Shown here: positions 28,501 to 37,186 of the stretch, one piece after another | Layout of the letters: the number at the start of each line of letters is the position of its first letter | Position numbering within the stretch: position 1 is the first letter of the stretch | From: Bondarzewia mesenterica | Taxonomy: Eukaryota > Basidiomycota > Agaricomycetes > Russulales > Bondarzewiaceae | DNA: 37,186 nucleotides | Assembly (NCBI GenBank): GCA_004802705.1 | Contig: SGPL01000302.1 | Coordinates: 3,818 to 41,003 of the forward strand | Reading direction: 5' to 3' | The notes under the pieces: generated by a model | What the model was told of the DNA's origin: nothing | Databases searched by the model: none | Seen by the model: only the letters and a program-made list of their open reading frames with translations | Translations under genes and position numbers: made by a program

Positions 28501-31500
28501 CTTATGTAGTGTGGTCCTTGGGCTGCCAGAAATCACACGTCCACTCGAAGGATTTGCATCCACGGTCATACCTTTGATCCCACGGACTGATGAATTCTAC
28601 AAAATGGTATGAAACCGCCAGAACATGGGATAGCGTAGACAGGAAATGCACCCAGACATACAAAGGTCTCAAAGGTCCTGAGGTCATAAGAAATGGATGG
28701 ACTACGAAGCAACAGCCTTGGTTCTCTTTTTCTAAAAAGAAAACAAAAGGTCGGTCGGTTCAAAGAAGTCGACGAAGAGGACGATGGTAAAAAAAACGTA
28801 CGTATGCGACTTTGTCAAAGTCATAGTCGATGCCGGCGTCCACGAGCTTGCGCTTGCGCGCTGCCTGTCGCTTGAGCAACCTCGCCTCTGCGACTCGCTG
28901 TTCTTCTTCCGTCCGTGGCTGAGCACGATATCAGTGTTAGTCGGTCCTGGCACGGTGCGGACAAAATCAGAGAGTGAATACCTTGTTGTGTTGCACTCGC
29001 GCGACGCGATCATAGGGAACAACGCGCCATTTGCGGTTTGCGCCAATCCACAGCTCAGGGTGAACTTTATCCTTTGGGATCAATTTGCACTTGAGGATAT
29101 GGCCCATGAGGAGGTAGTTGTCCATCGTCTCCGCAACGATCTGGGCAACAGAGGACGAGTCAAATTCAAGGAAGCCGTAATGCTTCGAGCGGCCGGTCTG
29201 AGAAGCGGGACGTGACGATGAGTATTCACAAACATTTACGATTAGGCAGGCTTGTGTACCTTTTTGTTCCGCGAGAGTCGCAGGCGGGTCAGGTCTCCGA
29301 ATTGCGAAAAGTAGGCTTTCATCTGATCTTCGTAGAAACCGTGTGGAATTCGGCCAAGGTAAACCACTCCTCGGTCTTCTGCCTGAAAGATTGTGAACGG
29401 TGAGATCGAGCTTCCGCGCCCGGAGATGAACTGCTGTGAGACGTACCGGTTGGCGCTTCGCTTTCGCCAACTTCCGCTTCACAGTCGCATCATCCTTGGC
29501 GATGGTAGGCAATGTACCAACGTCAATACCATCGATGTCGTCGTCCATGTCGTCGTCAGATGAGTCCTCGTCGGTAGAGAAGCCGTGGAGATGGACCTCT
29601 TCGTCGTCGGAGTCTTCCTCGGCGGGAGCATCCTCGGCCTTATTTTCAGGATGAGATGGTTCGGTTTCAGGGGATGGTGTAGGTGGTTTTGCAACCTTCT
29701 TGGAGGCCTTGGGAACTTTTTTACTCGGCGCCGTATCCTTTTTGGCCTCTATCGCCTCCTCTGCTGCCTCTGACTTGCCTTGTGATTTTTGGCCTTTCTT
29801 CCTGTCTTCCTCCACGGCCACCTTCTCAACTACCGCCTCTACCTCCTCGACATCCTTGGGTTGCTCTTCACCTGCAGTCTTCTTCGACTGTCTCCTCCTC
29901 CTCTTCTTCTTACCTCCCTCCTGGTCGGCTAATCGTGGCTCCTCCTCTGCGGCAGCCTCTACCGGTTTCTCAACAACCTGGTCTTCGTCCACCACCGCTT
30001 CCGCCTGTGGCTCTGGCACCGCCTCCACCTTCTTGACCTTTCTCTTTCTCTTCTTCTTCCCTCCCTCCTGGCCTGCTGGTAGAGACTCTTCCGCGGCATC
30101 CTCTATTGGCTTCTCAGCAAGCTGCTTGTCCTCAATCACGACCTCTGACTCTGCCTTCTTCTTCAGCTCCTTCTCGCTTTTGACGACCTCTTCTGGTTTC
30201 GCCTCACCTCCCTCTTTCGCTGCGCCCTCAACTATGGCACCCCCCTTCCTTTTCCGCTTCCTTTTCTTCCTCTCTCCCTCTTGTTTCTCCCCTGCCTCTT
30301 CCTGTCCTGCCTCCTCAACGATCGTCTCCTTCACCTTCGGGGGTTGTTTTGCGGCGTCTTTTTTTGCCTCTCCCCTTTTCGCCTTCTTCTTTCTCACTAC
30401 ACTCGCCTCGACCACCACCTCCTCAGCCTCGACCCTTGGCGCGTCCTTCCGCTTCCGATCGTTTGTAGGCGCAGGTGCAGATTCCGGAGTTTCTGCAGCA
30501 GCGACATCTGCGCCTTTTGACTTGCGCAACCTTCTTTTGCGTGCAGGGGCCTCCGTAGCAGTTTGTGGAGGCATTATATAGAAGAAGAGAAAAAATAGAG
30601 GGACGCCAAACCCTTGCAATCAAAGTCGGAGCGTGGTATTTGAACGCGACAGATTTTTGGAGGCCGGGATAAACAAGAGACAACAACCGCTTCGCGGCTC
30701 GATTAGGCAACTGCTGTAAGTAAATGCACATTTCCTCCTGTCACCAATCTACTCTGACTCTGAGTATGCTTGCGCGATTTGCAAACCCACATCACACGGC
30801 TCAGTCATTCGAGATAACCGCTCGCTCGACTTTGTACCCTCAAAATGAAACCGAAGAGGCAGAAGCGGACCCTACGCTGCTGAAGGACCTGAACACTCTT
30901 GTCAAGAGGAATCTGGGTGAATTCACGATTGAACCGCCCAAGAAGAGGCGGAAGGTTGGATATCACGAAAATGCAGATGTTCAAATGCACGGAGAAATTG
31001 TAGGTGAGTGATTTACCTGGTGCTTTGCTATCTAGCTCACGTTTCGCGTTTGTGTTCGCACTGCAAAGCATGCAGATTAGTATCAACTTCTCTTTCGCCC
31101 CGATCTATATGCTTGGACCCTAAGCCTCCACCCGAAGTAATGTATATCAATCTATCAATCTAGTATCAGCATATACGTCGACGTTGAATGAGTTCTGGGT
31201 AGAGTGTGGGAGCCCCCTTGTGAAGATGACGACTCCGAAGCTGAGACGCGACGGCGAAATGCAGAAGCAGCCGCAGTTGATCTCTCTTGGCTCTCTCTCG
31301 AGTCTCAGAAACCATATGTGGTGAGTACATTGTATTTACTCACCACGTCACTTCAATCAAAGGCAAGATAGCCCCGGCCGAATGAGCAGAGGAAAATCAT
31401 CACTGCCTCAGCTCACATTCCGCTTTCCCCTCCTCCTATCGCACTGATTCAATTGCCTGCAAACTCGCACACACCGCACACGTCACTGCAGAAAATAGCA

Positions 31501-34500
31501 GGATCTGATGCCTCGCCATCCCCACACGAGACTTCATTGAAAGGGGACTACTGTCCCCGTCGTCTCCGCCGAACTTTTTTCGAGGCACGCTGAACCAAAG
31601 ACGAAGAACAGCAAGACGAAAAGGCGGAAAAAGCTCGCCGATAGGCCTCCCGCTCGTTTTTGGCGGCCACTTCGGGGTTGGGGAGGCAAGAGCCCGGGCT
31701 ACGCTTTCGGGTACGAGGGAAGTTGGGCTGCTGATGACGAGAGCGAGTTACATGAGGCGAGATATTTCAGAGACAGGATGAAGAAAGGTGTTCCTGTAGA
31801 CGTGGAAGCGCGATCCCGCTGGCATCGACATGCTCGATTCTAATTCGTTGGTAGTCTGCCTTTCGCATACCCTGCGGTAAGTCCGGTTCTTGCACAACAC
31901 ACTTGAGTCATATACGCTTACTCAGACCTAGATAACCTTCTAACCCCATGGTCCAGTGTATGTCCAGTGCCGCGGCGACCAATGTATATAAAGCGCTATG
32001 AAGTGAGAAAGAATCCAACTTATTACAGGCCACTGCGCCCAAATTACACCGAGCGTGGGCAACTTCGAACCGTCCATGTGAGTTTGCCGCCGATTATCAA
32101 TCATCGTTGTATTGGCTTGGAAATCGTCAGGATTGGGACTTCATCTTTAACAATATCGATATCAGAAGTCTTGCCGACCATGGACGAATCACTTTCGAAG
32201 GTAAAGCCTGAAGATGTCCAGGGAGAATCTCAGTTCAAACCATCCGCGGATGGGACGTGGCGGTTTCGGAGATCTAGCTGGCTCCGAAAGGGATTCTTCA
32301 TTTTATTGATCTTAGCGATAATCTACACTTCCTTCCATCCTCAGGGATCCCCCTTAGACACATCCCCTCCAGCACAAGAAGAAGTCACCATTGGCACTGT
32401 CAAATGGTACGAGTGCATCGATATCGAGAGCATCCCTGGCGCGGAATGTGGTCATATCATGTACGGCTTCTTCCCTTCAGGTGGTTGAACACATCATTAA
32501 CTTGGCATCACAGTGCACCTCTAGACTATTTCAATGCCAGTGCTGGCACAGCGAAGATTGCCCTGGCACGTTACAATGCTACCCAGTTTCCGCGCAAAGG
32601 CATGGTCTTATTTAATCCTGGTCAGTCATTTTCCTCCCCCAGTCGTCTGTATCTGACATTACGGTTGGTCAGGCGGACCTGGTGGACAAGGAAGAAGAAT
32701 GGCTACTAGCTCAGGCTTACTTTGGCACAACATAGCTACAGGTCCAGAGTATGATATCGTTGGGTTTGACCCTCGAGGCATCGGAGCTACTGAGTGTGTT
32801 GTTTGAGCCTTGTTAAGAGGACTCCATCGCTCATAATCCATATCATTTGCGTCAGGCCCAAGGTCAATTGCTTTGAGACACCAATCCGTAGAGCACTATT
32901 CATGAAGAATACTCTTCTCGACCGCGGCTTCCAAGTGGCGCCAAATGTTTCTGACCCTCGGTCAAGAGAGCTTCTGATCCATCAGCAACTGGAAGCAGAA
33001 GCGTTGTATCAATCCCAGTTCGCGGTATGTGCTCGTGCAATGGGCGACAAGTTGAGGTACATGGGCACCAGCACCGTGGTCCGCGATATCGATTTCATCA
33101 CGCGGTCGCTCGAGGGAGATGATGCCCTGATGTAAGATAGACCTTGACTTCAACTTCCATATCATTCACTATCATGGCAGAAACTTTTATGGTGGTTCAT
33201 ATGGGTCGATTCTGGGACAATATCTAGTCAACATGTGCGTATCAAGCTGATATGGTTCTCCTTCATATTCAGTTGCATTTAAATTTCAGGTTCCCTGAAC
33301 GTGTGCACAGGGTCATCATCGACGGTATTGCGGATGCAATGTCTTGGTCTAGTAAGTCACATTGAATTCCCATACAAGATTTATGTACTTGATTTGATTA
33401 TCATGGAATGATAGGCGAACCTCCGTATAAGTGGTATCGCCACTGGCTTTCCAGCACGGAGGATGCGTATGAACGGTTTCTGAATGGGTGCTCAAAGGTA
33501 GATAATCATTTCGAGTGAATATTGGTTCTGAGAAAGATGCGAAATTTTACGAGCACAGGCGGGACCGATGTCTTGCGCCCTTGCTAAGGCCGAAAGTGAG
33601 AATCCTGCTGGTATCAGGAAACGTCTTGAGAATTGGATTGATGGACTCTTCTCGAGTCCTCTGTCTGTCCCTAATGCGACCAATCCAGGTGTCCTCACGT
33701 CTGGCCAAGCATCAAGTACGGACAGCTCTCTCATCTTCACGGAATTCGTGTGCTGAAAGTCTTGAATTCGGATAGCCTTCATATTCACAATGTTACAGCA
33801 ACCCTCGATTTGGAAGGTCAATGCTGAGATGATCTCGCGGGCTATAGACGGAGACGGCTCTGCCATCATGAATGGAAACTATCCACTGCTGTACAGGGAC
33901 CTCGAACGGTCTGCTGTCTCCTGCAATGATCAACCGCGATTCTCAAAACCGGCAGCAGAAGATGTGATCGATGAAGCCCTCGACATCATGAAGACTGTCA
34001 CCCGGTTCGTGATGAGCGTCTTCACGTCCGAGCCTGACTCGGGATGCGAGTTTTGGCCGGTGGATCCCCCTGAGAGATTTACGGGCCCTTGGAACCATAC
34101 GCTTCGGAACCCAATCTTGATTCATAGTAACCTTGTTCGCCTTTTTCCTCTCTCTCACGGCATGTACACTTATGGCTACTTTGTCCGTCTCCAGGCTGAT
34201 CCGGTGACGCCCATCGTGAACGGGCGAGCGGTCAACAAGTTGTTAGGCAACGAAAATTCTCGATTGGTGATCCAAGACAGTGCTGGGGTGCGCAGATATC
34301 GCCCCATTTAAACGTTCGCATCTGTACTTATTTCTTGTGTGTATCAGCATTGTTCACTGACCTCTCCGTCCCTGTGTACGGCGAACATCACGAGGTCATA
34401 TTTCAGAGACGGCACCCTGCCCCCGGTCGGACACGTTTGTCCCATAGATAAGATGCCCTTCAGTGACAATTTGCAGGCTCATTCTTACTCTGCCGAGGAG

Positions 34501-37186
34501 TTGTTGTTATTGAAGCAGATGTCGATGCTTGGAGATGAACTTGTTAAGATTCGACGAGGGTGGTAAAAGGGACGTTCGAGCTCTGCAGAAGCTTAATTCC
34601 ATCATTGACAGGTTCCGTATGTACTATACATGCAGTGGATGGCTCTTTTCATTCTTCACTGGCATACCAATATGTAAGGATCAGTATATCGGTCAATTCG
34701 TTCTCTACTAGCTTTCGCAAAGAAATCATAGCCGTTCTTTCTCATAAGGTGACCTATGCATGTACAATGTATCGAATTGTATTCTACGTAGTCTGTTTTC
34801 GTGAATTACCATGGTCCAAGTCGACTTTAAAGAGTGTCACATGCGTCTTAAGTCACATGTGACAGCGTACCATTCTAGCTCCGCTGAAAATTCGGCGGAG
34901 TCCGTCTCAGTCCGATCTCTGCGATATAAGCGCCTCTCCACAGCTCTTCACTACCTTCTACGTTTTCCTCACTGCCCACTCACCAAAGTCGGTGAAAATC
35001 TACACTCCTTTCGCCCAATATGCCGAAGGTATGTTACCATTTTGTCATCTTTAATAGCTTGACTGACCGTGATAATGGCGTCCGACAGAATAAGGGAAAG
35101 GTTAGACCTCTCACGAAGCTTTTGTCTGACAATGACTAATATCGTTATACTGCATTTTCATAGGGTGGTAAAAACCGGAGAAGAGGAAAGAACGAGAACG
35201 ACGATGATAAGCGCGAGTTAGTGTTCCGCGAGGATGGGCAGGAGTACGCACAGGTCACGAAGATGCTGGGCAATGGGCGCTTGGAGGCTATGTGTTTCGA
35301 TGGTGAGAAGCGGTTGGCGCACATCCGGGGGAAAATGAGGAAGAAGGTACGTCTGCGGTCTTGATCGTACTAGCAATGTGTGTTGACCATCTGCTGGGTA
35401 GGTCTGGATCAACCAAGGAGACATCGTGCTTCTATCCCTACGAGAATTCCAAGATGACAAGGCGGACGTCATCGTTAAATACACCCCAGATGAAGCGCGC
35501 AATTGTAAGTCTCCGATACTGGTGGATGCGATCTAGTGCTGAACGTCCTTCTATACAGTGAAAGCGTATGGCGAACTTCCGGAGAATGCCAAACTCAATG
35601 AGACGGGTCCTTTGGACGAAGAGGAGGGCGAATGTACATTCGAGTTCGGTGATGAAGGAGATGTGGACATCGATGATATCTAGGCCCATTTGCCTTGTAT
35701 TTTCACATTTGTTTTCTGGAGGTACGTCTGTCGCTCACTTAGTCAGGGGTGTAGTTCTGATGCATCTTCTACATAGCTCTGTACTACTGTAGTGACACCC
35801 TCTCATTTCCCTGTTTCATATCTCTGTCGATTATATACATCCGCGGATGTTGTGCACGAACTCCCACGACTGTCTTCTAGATATAGATTGATAATGTTTG
35901 AGAACATAAAAAGCATATAGATTTCTTACCCTGCACGCATGGAAGCTGCATCCGGTGCACCGACAGAAAATTTTAATCGAGCCTCAGGTTATCTTCCAGA
36001 TGTTCTGTACCATGAACTTCAATTTTTCGATGTCCATGGTGTACACGAAAACCTTTTCTGCGGCATTGAAACTGGGAGTCAGTGACGACTAAACTACATA
36101 GTTGAGAACGTTTCCCTTGGACAGACCTATTTCATCAAACCCAATGTCTGAATATCCGGCACGCAACCCTTCTCCCTCATCAAGTAGTCAGCAATATCAT
36201 TTGCGTTGCACTTGATCGCAGTCCTCAGCATATTCTGATTAACCTCGATTCTATCCATGATCTTCCTCCGTTTCGCGCTACCACGACTAGCACTAGATCC
36301 ACGCTCTATCAGCACCTTCACCAGCCGAAGATTCCTTTGACGGATTGCTACAAGGACCGCGAGTCCACCCTTCCAACGCGGCGAGGCTCCGTGGTCTAGC
36401 ATGAATCGAATTAGATGCATGAATCCAGCGTGTACGGCTCGTGTTAATGGATAACCTTCATGCGAGTCGGGATCTGGCGCAGGTAGACGCGGGTGAGAAA
36501 ACAGGTACTGAAGAAAAGGTAAAGGCTCGTCTTGCTCCTTCCATCCTCCCGTAGGCGGCGAGTGGATGAGTGGGCGAAATATTCGCCGAGGGAGTTCGAA
36601 GGATTCGCCGGATATTGAAGGGAAATCTGATCGACGCAGAACCGCTTCCAGGACGTCCTGGGTACAGACGGGATAGCGTAGGGCGCGGGTAACACATTTA
36701 TTCTTGCCGCTGTTGTCGCGAACGAGCAAACAGCGTCCTGAGATATACTCCGCTTGGATAGTAGGCGGTGCAGATTTGAAAACATCGTATAGACGTCTGC
36801 ATGTGTGAGGCAGGCTGTCGGAGAGTGCATAGAATTGTATTTCATAGAGAAGCTAGCGACCGTCAAAGCTATGAGGACGATTTGAGTGTAAAAGGGACTG
36901 AACCGACCGACCTCCACTGGTAAAGTATCGAGTGTTCGCCGGAATCGATCCATGAATTTGGTTAATCACAATCCTCAAGACTCAGAGTCTGCGTGTCTCT
37001 GTTACCTTGCTTGCAAGGTTTATTGCCCCCTCATAATTGTGCCAGGCACCGAGCAACCTGGTACATATGTGCAAACAAAAACAGCCCTTTCGGACTTTCA
37101 AAAAAGTTGTAACTGCACCTAGCGTCTTGTCGACGCTCGGAGGCACGCACAGCGTTGTCGACTGGACGAAAGTCACCCAATATTCT

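Overview
The window is nuclear DNA of a filamentous basidiomycete, most likely an Agaricomycete. Genes are dense, lie on both strands, and are split by many short introns (about 47-90 nt) with GTNNGT donors and YAG acceptors. The families also fit a mushroom-type fungus: class III GH18 chitinase, GH81 beta-1,3-glucanase, PHO84 phosphate transporter, SERINC/TMS1, MGM1 and MAF1. The first 2 kb carries many N calls and is of lower quality. I found no bacterial-type operon, CRISPR array, virus or intact transposon. I did not find a convincing new biological system; the oddities are listed as findings. Gene models were spliced by hand by matching donor and acceptor sites to reading phase, so exon edges may be off by a base or so, most likely in the N-rich left end.

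Layout: 1-1518 (-) class III chitinase running off the left edge; 1570-2674 (-) unrecognised five-exon gene; 3000-3539 (+) weak candidate; 4386-5447 (-) MAF1; 6440-6684 (+) weak small candidate; 7449-8011 (+) SCP2-like sterol carrier protein; 8397-11422 (-) mitochondrial dynamin MGM1/OPA1; 11993-12646 (+) Mediator subunit MED22; 13896-16968 (+) GH81 endo-beta-1,3-glucanase with a C-terminal beta-trefoil-like domain; 17134-17223 (+) intron-containing tRNA-Gln(CTG); 17373-18420 (-) DHDPS-family aldolase; 18910-20867 (+) SERINC/TMS1; 21486-22942 (-) RAD51D-like recombinase paralog; 23633-24087 (-) four-exon LYR protein of the ETFRF1/LYRM5 type; 25398-27594 (+) PHO84; 28162-28374 (+) small charged ORF; 28702-30574 (-) NOP15/NIFK-like nucleolar RRM protein; 30766-31843 (+) unrecognised nuclear-type protein with an apparent one-base frameshift; 32180-34566 (+) membrane-anchored TAP-like serine hydrolase; 35020-35683 (+) eIF1A with two tiny coding exons; 36127-36953 (-) F-box-like/ankyrin protein.

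The genes form no single pathway. They are mostly housekeeping: Pol III control (MAF1), Pol II Mediator (MED22), ribosome biogenesis (NOP15-like), translation initiation (eIF1A), mitochondrial fusion (MGM1), an LYR mitochondrial factor, lipid handling (SCP2, SERINC) and recombination (RAD51D). Alongside them are cell-wall hydrolases (chitinase, GH81) and nutrient uptake (PHO84). Several neighbours are divergent and share short promoter regions: MGM1/MED22, aldolase/SERINC and NOP15-like/30766 gene. The MGM1/MED22 promoter holds the most striking non-coding structure, a long nested inverted repeat among many GTCAC motifs.
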